A model generated the notes under the pieces. It saw nothing but the letters and a program-made list of their open reading frames with translations. It ran no database searches and had not been told where the DNA came from. From Cladorhizidae sp. MBARI D1340-BT2 (lineage: Eukaryota; Porifera; Demospongiae; Poecilosclerida; Cladorhizidae), in assembly GCA_028752905.1 (NCBI GenBank), contig JAQNBH010000015.1, positions 32,509,529 through 32,573,528 of the forward strand: a stretch of DNA of 64,000 nucleotides, given 5' to 3'. A program made the translations under genes and the position numbers. Shown here one piece after another: positions 10,864-21,650 of this stretch. Each line of letters begins with the position of its first letter. Position 1 is the first letter of the stretch.

Positions 10864-11563
10864 ATATTTACATATTATACATACATATTACCTAACAAAC
10901 TAACATTTATAGGACCCTTTACCTATTAACAACGATGGTGTAGTTTATCAAAAAAATCATATTGGAGGACTTTTATTCAGCCATGTCTATACACACCATA
11001 AGAAAATGTGCATGTTATTCATGATTCTTAATGAATGCCTGAGCATCATGCATGCATTGTATTATGTGCCATATTGGAAAGCTGACAACATTTGTTAGCA
11101 ATTTGATTTATTTTTCGTGTTCATCCAAGGACTGGAAGTCAAAGTGATGTTAGTACTGAGTTTACCTGTGAGTTTCATGAAAGTTCTACTCATAACCAGA
11201 TAGCAGTTCACTGGTAAGTTTCTGGAGGAATGGGCATAAGCCAAGTGCGCTAAATGTTGTAGTGATCAAATAATGGTTGAAATCCAGAGGTGCTCTAACA
11301 GCTTAGGGAAAACATGGAAATAAAAAGCACTTTAGGAGCTGCTTTATTCATGTACTCTCAGTAAAAACACGTGCCTTCCATAGCTCCAACTCTATCAATC
11401 AGGTATTACTCAAGCTTTCTGTGTACACCAGACTTTAAATCCAGAGATCAATTTTTCATAGACATAGACCACTCTAAATGTAAATAAACCCTCAGTTAAA
11501 TTTAAAAAAAGGAAGGAAAAAAGGGGAAAAAATCGAGCTCTTCCATGCATTTTTCCCGCGTGG
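10864..11563. other. No recognisable gene
   Basis: AT-rich, no coherent frame or repeat seen. Confidence 0.5.
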
Positions 11564-11779
11564 TCACAACACTGAGATGGGGGTGACCAGTAGCTCGGCT
11601 AAACCACGTTTGAACATGGGCATGGTCATATAACAACCACGCCACTCGCTTCTGAGGCTGTTAAAAGTCGTTGCGAATGTAAATTTTATCTTGCTCCATT
11701 GAGGTCTTCCTCCCTTCACTGAGATTACGAATTCAGCTGGAAAACTGTCTCTCTCTGCCACCTTATCCCATTCTTCCAT
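11564..11779 (-). CDS. Hypothetical 71-aa ORF
   Basis: A minus-strand ATG-started frame (MEEWDKVAERDSFPAEF...) of higher GC than its surroundings. It could be a single small ORF or a first exon. No domain is recognised and no downstream exon was found. Confidence 0.3.
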   Translation of the reverse strand: MEEWDKVAERDSFPAEFVISVKGGRPQWSKIKFTFATTFNSLRSEWRGCYMTMPMFKRGLAELLVTPISVL

Positions 11780-11789
11780 AGTACGACTT

Positions 11790-12955
11790 CAGCAGAAAAA
11801 ATACTTGTCCTCTACACTAACTGGCTGTTGATCATTATCATGACTTCTCGGTCCTTCTTTGTTTGGGGAGGTGCTGACTTTGTGAAAATATTTATCTTCA
11901 CATATCTAGTAAGAGTGTAGGGAAATGGTAGAATAAGCGCTGAGGTAGCTTGTGTAATATTATTAAGTGTAAGTGGCCTATAAGTTTACAAAATGTATGG
12001 TCACTGTAGATAGGCTTTGTGTACCTTAGTTTGGGGGCAATCATATTGCAGATCTGTAAAATTGCAGAACATGTCATGTGGTCAACAAGCTAGCCTGTGT
12101 GCTATAAATGATAGCTATAGCAACCTAAAATATCAGAGAGTTGATTCTTGCCCACATTATTCATGGTTCACACATGCTATAACTGAACTGCATGGAGCTA
12201 TCAGAAAGTTTCTTCCAAGTATGATGTTTTGGTTTGCTTTCCAAACCTTCTGGGAAAAGGTTTGCTAATTCCATGTGGTAACATAAACTTTTCAAGTCTA
12301 TAGTCTATAAAAAGAACACACCCTTTCCAAGCCTATAAAAATACCACACCTTTCACCTGCATACTTTGTTTTTAGTAAATCAGTTTGAATTCATCCCTAA
12401 TGTTTAACCCTTCTCTTCATATCATCTTAACTAACGAGGACTGACATAGGACTAACTAAGAAGAGAGATTGATGGACCTGATTCTCCAATTCTTGCCAAT
12501 TCACCTAAATATTATTGCACATTAGGAATCAACTAGATTTATTTTGGGTAGCAGCATTTTTGTCTAGCTTTATCGCTTCACTTCATATGGTCTCTGGCCT
12601 GCACCAGACTTACATTCATGTCAACATCATGTGTAAGAATTGAGATGTGTGTGATAATATAGTAGCAAATACCATGAGACTAATTGTAGTGATACAAAAA
12701 TAACCTGCTATTTGTGATGCATATGCCTGTAAGACTATCCCTTGATGATCAATAGTTAGTTGTTTAGGAAAAATTACTATGGGAGGATGAAAGTAAAAGT
12801 CCAGTGAAAGACTCCAGGCTATAGGTTTGCATGGGAACGTCAAAAATTCCCAATGACAACTATTAATTTTTACACTTAAACATTGTGAATGTTTTCAATA
12901 CTGTAGCTCAGAGTTTGATGTTGCTGTCTTGATGCCTCCTGTCTTTTAGTAAATG
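11790..12955. other. No recognisable gene
   Basis: Only short frames in AT-rich DNA. Confidence 0.5.
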
Positions 12956-13252
12956 GCCAAGAATACATTGATCAATATAACAAAAATTGTGCAAAGGAAC
13001 ACAACTAGTAGCTGAAAAACATCAACAGCATAAGAGGAGCCAACAATGAGAACAGTCACAGATTTAGAGTTCTGAGGATCGCCCACAAAATGTCAAAAGC
13101 CCTTCAAACAAAAAACTCTTCACCAGTAAAGGCAAACAAACAATCTCTTCCTCCAACTGCAGATCCTGATTATGAAATTCTTCCTTGTATCCTAGTTGTG
13201 ACAGAAACCGCTTTCAGTACCCTTCTTGAAATACTATTAGGCATTTACAACT
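12956..13252 (+). pseudogene. Coding-like remnant with possible receptor-tail motif
   Basis: One plus frame reads NGQEYIDQYNKNCAKEHN, two stops, then a continuous stretch through MSKALQTKNSSP and PPTADPDYEILP before a stop. The composition is protein-like and DPDYEIL is a plausible tyrosine motif. However, two adjacent stops and the lack of a start or clear splice sites make this weak. Confidence 0.3.
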
Positions 13253-14317
13253 AAGCTGTAAGGTTTAAAATCTCCAATGACAATGCAACATGTACTAGTG
13301 TTCCTTCAGGTTATTCACTTTCCTTAATCTGTAGGCTTCATCATGCAGTCTAGTTAAAAGATTGCTAGCTTACTTGCTAACCTTAACATCCCCTTCTTAC
13401 TTATGCGTACATGCCTGTTGGAATAGAAGGGAATTTATCCAACATTATATATGCAATCTTTATCGCTATCTGGAGTGCATCTTGTATGTTTTTAGGCTAT
13501 TTGTGCCATGTTGTTTCTGTGCTAGAGTTATGGCCTGAAAAAGGTAAAACCACACAAATACATATTATAATAGTCATATTATGATACTCACACATTGTGG
13601 TCTAGAGCAGTGATCATGTGAGCTGACAACCTTTTTAGTAGCCATGTAATAGTAATGATGTATAGAAAAAGGAAATGAGCTCATATGAAGGAGAAATCTG
13701 CCATTGCATTTTATGTTGAAGATCACCTTGCATTAGTTCTGTATATAACAAGATGTGAAACTTTCATAATTTGTAATACACTTTTGGTAAAATATTATCA
13801 TATATTTTACTAGTTCAAGACTTTTTTTCAAACTTGCACAAGGATTTGTGTGACAATGGTGGCAGAGGTATACATGTCCTTTCTGTATTCAAAGTTGCCT
13901 TATATAGATGTACTTATAGTATTTCCACATGCACTAGAGATAAATAATTTATGAGATTCATAGTCAGTGTTTCCTGTTTTGAGGAGAGGTTGAAGAATGC
14001 ACTACACACTATTTGGAAATAGATGACGTTTGGCAAAACTACCCACATGAGGAGTTGAAAATCCATGCCTCCAAATTATTCATATACTGTTGGCTGCTAA
14101 TTGGTCTAGCATATTTTCTTATGAAGGAATTACACTACCCGATCCATGTTGCCGGCCATACTTGTGCTTCTGAATTATAATCATGGATATTATGCTGAGA
14201 AATTATAACATTATCACAATGATATTTCCAGCTTGGAAATTGTTGTGCCTTTGGTATCTCATGCAATTAACGAACAAAATGGTTCCATGCTGATTTAGCT
14301 CTTGAAATTTTGCCTAG
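13253..14317. other. No recognisable gene
   Basis: AT-rich spacer, no supported exon. Confidence 0.5.
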
Positions 14318-14401
14318 TTACACAGTGTTCTATTTCTAGTGAATTACCCTGTCATTTTTGGTTTCTTCTCAATAGCCCTACCATATTTGTTTTCTGTGCA
14401 G
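14318..14401 (+). other. Possible signal-peptide exon or pyrimidine tract
   Basis: The frame VNYPVIFGFFSIALPYLFSVQ ends CAG|GTATTT at 14401 in phase 0. The MNNL exon at 14817 starts in phase 0, so the two would join as a hydrophobic leader plus ligand domain. The first codon is GTG and no in-frame ATG exists before the upstream stop at 14315. The same bases are pyrimidine-rich and end TTCTGTGCAG, so they may instead be the 3' end of an intron before the EGF-like exon. Confidence 0.35.
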
Positions 14402-14562
14402 GTATTTGGATACCATGCCCAGCTGTTCTGCCTTCAAGATCCTGATGTCACTTGCCCAAATTGTTTGGTGGGTCTAGGGCTAACTGCAACACATGTGTGG
14501 AGTCAAGGCTGGATCCCTCAGCAGGATGCACAGAGTGTATGGGGGGAGAGACACAATGTTAT
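14402..14562 (+). pseudogene. EGF-like exon with a frameshift
   Basis: From the acceptor TGTGCAG, one frame reads VFGYHAQLFC and DPDVTCPNCLVG. Near 14472 the signal changes frame and continues as ANCNTCVESRLDPSAGCTEC and MGGETQCY up to a GTAAGC donor at 14563. The C-x2-C and DPS.GC.EC spacing resembles EGF-type repeats and the sequence just after the DSL domain at 18.2 kb (SCDPSTDC). One missing or extra base separates the halves. It may be the remnant of a neighbouring DSL-family gene copy. Confidence 0.5.
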
Positions 14563-14659
14563 GTAAGCACATTCTCTATATGTTCCCTATTTATAGAGTA
14601 GGAATAGAACAATCATCATTATTATTATACTTTCAAATCACTGGTGTATGTCAAAAATA

Positions 14660-14740
14660 ACCCCTCTTTTCTCCCCCCCCCCCCCCCCCCCCCCCCCCCA
14701 CCCCCCAATCCTCTCCCTCACCCTACCCCCACCCCCCAAA
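14660..14740. repeat. Poly-C tract
   Basis: A run of about 30 C, then further CCCC blocks, within the intron between the EGF-like and MNNL exons. It is prone to length error. Confidence 0.85.
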
Positions 14741-15122
14741 CATGCAATAAAACAACTTAAAAATTATATTGGGACTATTCATGGTGATTTTACTTCTAAT
14801 TATATTCTTGTTCTAGTCTGGAAACTTCACCTTCTCAGCTCTATTTCACTCGTACATAAATCCTCAGCATTTGTGTGGGGAGTGCATGGATAATGGCGCA
14901 GTGTGCTGTGATGCAGATGAGTGGACTAATAACTGTGGTAATGACTGCTTTCTTTGACTAGTGTTCTTTGTTCAACCATATGAGGCAACTGCACTGGATG
15001 TGGAGTTTCTAAGCAGACAATCTGAAATTGAATCAGAGAACATTACTATGTTTGAACAAGGACGTCATGCATTCACATTAAACAGGTCTAATCCTTACAC
15101 AATACAGCTGGCAACATGGACG

Positions 15123-17946
15123 GTAAGTAGTAATTAGTGTAATTCAACATACTGACACATTTATGAATGCTACACTATGATATAGAGGAACAGCTAAATA
15201 TTAATGGATACCAGCTGATATGGTACATAAAGAATCACTCTGACAAGCCAAAAAAGTTGTTCAAAATGCTGATTTCTATAATATATGAGGTACTCATGGT
15301 TTCTTCCTTGTCTCGTGTTCTTTCATGATAAGATGCACCTTCACTTGTACATACATATCCTTAATAGTGTTGGCTTGGATATGTTATCATAATTCCTTAA
15401 TATGCTACATGTATTCAGTAGCAAACAAGTTTTAGTTTAAATCATCTAGATGAATCTTTGATGCCAAGATGGGCACTATAGTTTTCAAGCACCCCGTGGT
15501 ATTTGTTTATTTGACATTGGGTACCTGTGGATTTCAAAGTGAGAGGTTTTGCTAACTTGTTAGCTATTACCAGAAGTTACTGACGTTGGTGTAAGGATGA
15601 ATAAGAAGTAGGCAGAATTGGGAGAAATATCCTTTCATCTAGGAATATTATGATTTTATCACAATTTTTTGGGCCATAGAGTAGACAGTAATACACTTTT
15701 ATATATGTGACATGATTTGCGAAACTCGATATGACATTTTGGTATGGTAGTGAAGCACATTGTTGAACTCTACTTTTTGCAAGTTTAAGTCTAAACCGAC
15801 ATACCCAAGTCCCATTATAAACTGTTTTCTTCCAAGCTGCGCTATTCTATCTAGCAGACTAATACCAAGAAAATGTTCAATAAAGTGGTTGCAAAGTCCA
15901 ATGTGCACAATTTCTGTAAACTAGTAATTGGCTCCATTGTAGGCATTACATAATCAGATTCCACATGCATGACATAATAAAGTTCGTTTGAGGAAGAAGG
16001 GAGTAAAGGAAGAACTTTGTTATAAATGCTGGCTTGCAGAGGTAAGTCTGCACTGGTGTTTTTACTCATGTTGATAGTGTCTATTTGGAATGTAGGTCAA
16101 GTTTAGATTTACCATAAATCCCATTTAGGTACCCTTTATCTTGGTAATAGCACAGCAATCTCTGTAACTTCTTTTGTGTGCTAGTTTATGTATTAATCCT
16201 GCGCTGTTGATAGTAGAATTCACTTTAATGTAGGTCAAAGTTTAGGGGTATGACGTCCCCAACTGAATTAGCTGATACAACAGTCCTAGTTCAGTAGTTT
16301 GCTTCACCAAGTTATTTCTAACTGTGGTTAAGATAGCTCTAGTATTATACTCTTGAGTAATAGAGGTGTTCTGTAGGTCCAGTCCTCCAAACTTAGACAT
16401 TACAAACACACTGCATTCATAGGCTTAGTATGGTTATGATGATCTGCTAGCTCCACTAAACTGTGGCCTAGAGTAGTGTAGCTATAGCTAGCTAGATGGG
16501 GTATGGTTGATTACAATATTAATGAATACTAATTATTGCCTGTGTATTTTAGGTGACAGAGTTGCTGAATTGCATGGTGATGCTTACTTCATGTAGTAGT
16601 TATGTTGATTGTTTTTGGCTCAGGGCAAACAACATCACGACAGTCTTGTCGGAAAAAATATATAATGTTGTCTTTCTGGTGACAATCCAATTTCATTTAG
16701 TAGGATGCATGTGTATGGTCCCATGTATTGTCTTTTATTGTCTTCTCTACAAAATTGATGCTTGTCTCACACCAGGGTTGAGAATATTGAAGCGGATATG
16801 GTTGCAGTTCCTTTGAAAGGTGTTGGTTTGAAGCAAAGCACAAACTAGCTGCTCCAGTGATCTCATTTTTTGTTAGAGTTCTGTGAAGTACTAAATATAC
16901 CTTCTTGCACATTGGCCAATGATGCAAAACCTCTGCAAACGAGGAGTACTCATGATTGATCTAAGCTTTGTTACCTTGTCTTGAGGAAGTAGTACCATTA
17001 TCTGTCCCAATTAAATGAGGTCAAGCTCATTTCTTACAACCACTCCTTCTCCAGGAATCTTGTCATGTCAGGATTGGCATCATAATGATGTAGAGGTAAG
17101 TGTTACTCGTATTGTTAAACAAATTTCAAATTTATGTGTTATTATAATGTAATTATAGTTACCAAGCCTGGAGGTGGTTCCCGAAAGGCATGCTGTTGTG
17201 ACTTTGGCTGCTGCTGAGATTTTGATGAGAAAACTGTTTTATGTGTTAGGGAGGAAAGAGCATCATATGGAATAGTAGCAACAAGTGTGTGAATGTCCTG
17301 GATGAGGACATGTCCATACCTCTGGCATTTTTCCCTAGTGGTTCCTCTGTTGTAGTATTGTATTGTATTAGAAAACAGTTCTTGTTTTTTAAGTTATACT
17401 GTCCATAAAATCTTCACCTATTACATAGAGTGTTTATTTAAAAATAACTTGTGATGAGAACTGTGTAAACCTACTTATATAAAGGTATAGGTGAAGTGTG
17501 TTAACCTACTATATAGGGGCTCCACCTCCACACAAAAGTAGTCGTGGAGGAATTTCTGCATGGCTGGAATGTATAATTCTTGGTAAAATCTCAAGTGTCA
17601 CTACATAAGCGATCAAGAGCTGAGGCAGCTTTCTGCATGCTCGTTCTACTATCACTGGGCTCAAGTAAGGCAACAACTATGCACAGGCAGTTTCAAGAGA
17701 AGTAGTTGGCTGTAAGAATTTCCCTGCAATACAACACCAAAGCAAATCTCCAACCCCATGTTTTCGCAAATCCAGTGAAAAATAGACTTTGGAATTATTC
17801 TCCCCCTAACATGCATACCTAACTCAGGAAATTAAATCAATTTGTAATTTTCTAAATTTTTCAACGAGATAATGTGTATTTTATCTGTTCTGTTCTTATA
17901 ACATTATGTTTGTGTATATTCCCCCTTTTCTCCCCTTTTTGTGCAG
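15123..17946 (+). other. 2.8-kb intron of the Notch-ligand gene
   Basis: Bounded by ACG|GTAAGT and TTTTTGTGCAG|GGT, both phase 0. The interior is AT-rich. Minus-strand open frames at 15699-16069 lack recognisable domains. Confidence 0.6.
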
Positions 17947-18050
17947 GGTCGATTACAGTTTTACATAGTAGTGTACGATTTTTACACTGCTACATGCCAA
18001 CTCTTAGCTGTAGATAGATTCTTGATTAACCTCGAACTTGCCTAATGCAG

Positions 18051-18188
18051 ACAAACTACCGTGGAATATGCAACATTGCTCATTTTGATCTCAGCTTCAA
18101 TATTGGGTGCACTCAGAACTACTATGGTCCACTGTGCAAAATATTCTGTTTTGATAATGAAGTATACATCTGTGATGCTATGGAGAAC
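18051..18188 (+). other. DSL domain
   Basis: Cysteine order C-x(3)-YYG-x(2)-C-x(3)-C-x(8)-C-x(7)-C-x(4)-C corresponds to the six-cysteine DSL module, with the diagnostic NYYGPLC. The linker IAHFDLSFNIGC is also typical (compare Jagged-type AHF...I.V.C). Confidence 0.8.
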
Positions 18189-18419
18189 AGAGTCTGTACC
18201 AACCCATCCTGTGACCCAAGCACTGACTGCCAGGTGTGTACCACAATATCAGGTATTTCCACTGTTACACTTAATCTGACATGTATTATAACCAAAACAA
18301 GTGATTTCTAACCTTTGGTGGCTCGTGACATTTGTCTGCTGTTATCATGAATATTTGGTTTATCATAATTATTGTAATTTTGATTGATGGTTGTTGTATG
18401 ATATTAGGTGATTTTTTAG

Positions 18420-18525
18420 TGGAATAGCAATTGGTGGCTTTCTGGTGTTCATTCCATTTTCAATCATCTTTCTCTGTCGACTAATGATGTTATCATTTCC
18501 AAGTTTTGAGAATAATATGTCATTA
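18420..18525 (+). pseudogene. Candidate transmembrane exon
   Basis: After GATTTTTTAG, the frame reads GIAIGGFLVFIPFSIIFLCR, a membrane-spanning helix followed by a positive residue, then LMMLSFPSF and a stop. It could be the membrane anchor of the ligand gene, but the phase does not match the DSL exon end, so an intervening exon would be missing. Confidence 0.35.
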
Positions 18526-19459
18526 TGATGTTATTTTTAGCTAGCTAGCTCCATGTTTAATGAATATAGTCAGATTGGCTGGATGCCTAGTGTTCAGCTG
18601 GAGAAATAATATCAAAGATGACCCTGCATCACTATAAAATTCTTATTAACTCATTATATCTGTGCTTTCTTCTTGATAGCAAATAAATCTGCATGTAAGG
18701 TAATCAAACGAAAGCTACATTAGAGCTCACATAGTGAATTCTAATGAAGTTATTTTCTAGCAGGGATGCATCTAATACTACTCTATAAATGCATTATGGG
18801 TGCTGAAATGACAAAGTTTGTTGCGAGGAGCATCATATTGATTGCTTGTGGATATAAAAGCAAACATTCAAACGTGCATAACCATATAATGTAAAAACTG
18901 CTTGTTAAGTGCATACAAGTTATTAGTTATTAGGCACACATTTTTGGGGTTTTTTGCCATACATAAGCTATTGCTCTTAACCTTAATTCAACATTGAACC
19001 ACACTGCAATATTTTGAACAATAGTAATTTTGTAACAAAGTGAAGGTGGATAGCCATCTGTGGGCCAGAAGAACTGCAGAAACGAAGGTTACAATTTGAT
19101 CAAAGAACGAAAGACTTGACTGCTGAGCTGACATAAATGAGGGAGAGTATAATAGGAATTTAGCTTATTATTGATGGTCTTATTTGCAATTTTCTATTCA
19201 ATTATTGAAATTGTGCAAAATAGAAACAAAACCGCAGCAGCATGAACAAAATGTAGATATTATGCTGGCATGTGACACACTACAGACTATCTGACATTAT
19301 CCTGATACTTCAGTTGGTGCTGGTAGTGCTCTACAGAGGTAAAATATATCACAATAAATAACATGCTCACACAGAACAATTGTAATCATGCACACTTATT
19401 CTTAGGCATGTATCCTTAATTAGATAGTTGTTTTCTAGATTATATTTTGTATATATAAA

Positions 19460-19645
19460 CATTTTGATTTGTATAGTATTTCTAATTGTATGGGTTCTGC
19501 CTATAAAAGTGTAGGTATTGATCATATCAAACGTCTTGATTTGTATAGTATTTCTATTCTTCTTATAAAAAGTCGATCACAGCTTCACATGTCTTGATTT
19601 GTATAGTATTTTTACTTGTATGGGTTCTTCCTATAAAAAGTGTTA
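19460..19645. repeat. Three-copy tandem repeat, about 65-75 bp
   Basis: CTTGATTTGTATAGTATTT recurs with TATGGGTTCT and CCTATAAAAAGTG blocks. Non-coding. Confidence 0.7.
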
Positions 19646-20154
19646 AGATCTAGTGATAAATCTATAGGTGCATATGTCATACTGAAGTGTGTATGTACTG
19701 TGATAAGTCCCACAATTGATGTTCTTACAGTATATGCATGATTTCAGGGTTCCAGCTATAGAGCATAAAGGAAAGAGGGGTGGGAGGATGGGGTGTGTGT
19801 GATATCATTGATGATTTTTATCTAGTAAATTGACAAGCAAGTGTATGAAAATAAATTGTACGTGCCCTAGGTTACCACTTGTTTGCTATTTTTCCTATTT
19901 TTCCATAGTCAGCTGTTGGTCCCTCAATACAAATATACATAAGTTCTTCCATAATGAGCCTGTGGAATGGTTTGTCTTACATGATTCATTGCTGAAAAAG
20001 CCTGTTTCCATCAGAAGTTGTAATCAGTAGAATATGTTCTCATAGAAGCAGCATAGACAGTGAAGGGGAAAAAGCTCTAAAAGTGATGAAGGTTAGGAAG
20101 TTAGCAATATTCTTACAGCAATTAATGACATTTTCTGAGTGCAAATTACCTGCA

Positions 20155-21650
20155 GAATAGTGGTCTAGGAGTCAAGCTCAATTACACCATACTGGTCCAG
20201 CTCTGAGTCACTTCTAGGTACTTAATCTGGATAACAAATACTCAATGCAGATATAACATCAACAGATGGAAATTGATCACAGAGAGGTTCTTTACCAAAG
20301 CATATACATATGGCAGCTTTCATTTAGAAAGTGGCTCTTAGTCGATCATTTCCTTTAACCTGAATACCAGCTTCATTCAGTCATTCAATAAGATCAGATA
20401 GGTATTTACTAGGGGACTCTTTCTGAAACTCTGCATTTTGATATATGATACAATTATTGACTACAAATTACTGGGTCTTGTTCTACATTATTCAAGAGGT
20501 TTTGAAAATATGAGGAACTACATCAGCAAAAATAAACAAACAAAGAAGTATTTTCACATGCAACCTACCAAACAACTTGCACTTTGCTCTGCAGTTTCAT
20601 AGGTGGGACTAGTGAAAGCAGCTGTGATGGACTGTCAGAATGCATCAACAGCTACCTAGTGAGAAAATCAAAGCCATCTTGAGCTTGTTTCAATCTAAGT
20701 AGATATCACCAAATATTGTCTCGGTCTGTCTCAATGAACAGGTGAGTTGTGATAGAAGTAGAAAAGGTTACTCAAAAGTTTTTAAAAGTTAAATGAATGC
20801 AGGAACTGAATGAGGTGCTTGACTTGTTCTTAAAGCAAGGGTAACATATTATATGGGAAATACTCGGTTAATCCACCCATTAAGAATTTGAAAATGTCTA
20901 TGATGCTAGGTCTACCAATGCCAAAGCTAGATGTGATTAATGTCAAACTCAACATTGGAAGAAGTCAAGCATAGAGTTATCTACTGTGATAGCTTTGCCA
21001 TTTTGACGATCTATAATTTCTAGAAAATGACACTCTGATACCCAATCAATGAGAGCTCAACTGTGTATGACAAGTTGCAAGATCAATAGACCTGTCGGTC
21101 ATTTTACTTTGGTGCATCCTGTTAATGACATATTCCAGGATGTATTTATATATAAACTCTGAAATTATCTGCTCTGATCTTGTGAGCATTACCATCCAGA
21201 CAGCGAACACCTAAGTATTCACACCCCAAACTAATAGCCAAGTTAAATAAATTAGAGAAGTTAGTTGTGTGGGATAACTCATCCTAAGGGGACATGCACT
21301 TTGCAGCCCCAGTAATTGCTTGCCTTGCACTCTTAACTGATGGTTTCTTTAAGAGCACCAAGGATGCCACAGTTGCTTCAATTGTGACTTGATTGTGGTT
21401 TCCTCTCTGTATCTTTATGTACGAAAGGTTGTTCATGATATTTTACCTTGTTGTATTGAACAACTGTACACTGGATTGACACCAATTTTCCCGGGCTATT
21501 TCTTGGTTTGTTGAACTTGGTAGAATGTTCATAGAATGTACAATCGACCTCATACAAAAGCCAAGGGTATTTTTCCCTCCATGAATGACTGAACACACTA
21601 TTTTGACAATGTATTCGTGTGAAGGAGGGGCTGCTTAACAGCAGCAGCTG
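20155..21650 (-). pseudogene. Decayed zinc-finger/transposase-like coding region
   Basis: Minus-strand translation is protein-like in successive pieces. FSHSWREKYPWLLYEVD at about 21590 resembles the W..KYPWL.Y cysteine-finger start of ZNF862/KIAA1586-like hAT-derived proteins. It is followed by TIEATVASLVLLKKPSVKSA, NLAISLGCEYLGVRCLDG, KMTDRSIDLATC and, near 20400, ESPSKYLSDLIE and GNDRLRATF. At least eight stops and frameshifts separate the pieces, so it is a relic. The family assignment is tentative. Confidence 0.45.

Larger units (their letters stand above)
14817..18233 (+). pseudogene. Delta/Serrate/LAG-2 (Notch ligand) gene, MNNL and DSL domains, frame damaged
   Basis: Exon 14817-15122 follows TTGTTCTAG and encodes SGNFTFSALFHSYINPQH, GAVCCDADEWTNNC and FTLNRSNPYTIQLATWT, the N-terminal MNNL domain of Notch ligands. 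It ends at a GTAAGT donor in phase 0. The next exon starts at 17947 after a long pyrimidine tract and continues GRLQFYIVVYDFY in phase 0, exactly where the family has W.G.F.L.IEA. From 18051 a DSL domain follows: NIAHFDLSF, GCTQNYYGPLCKIFC, YICD and VCTNPSCDPSTDC, with the donor at 18234. Two problems are visible. A TGA at 14955-14957 lies inside the MNNL exon. The frame also changes between LAVDRFLINLELA and QTNYRG, with a TAA. Either a 24-nt intron (14938-14961) and a 41-nt intron (18010-18050), both GT..AG and phase-compatible, or pseudogenisation explains this. The product would be a membrane-bound ligand for Notch. Confidence 0.75.
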
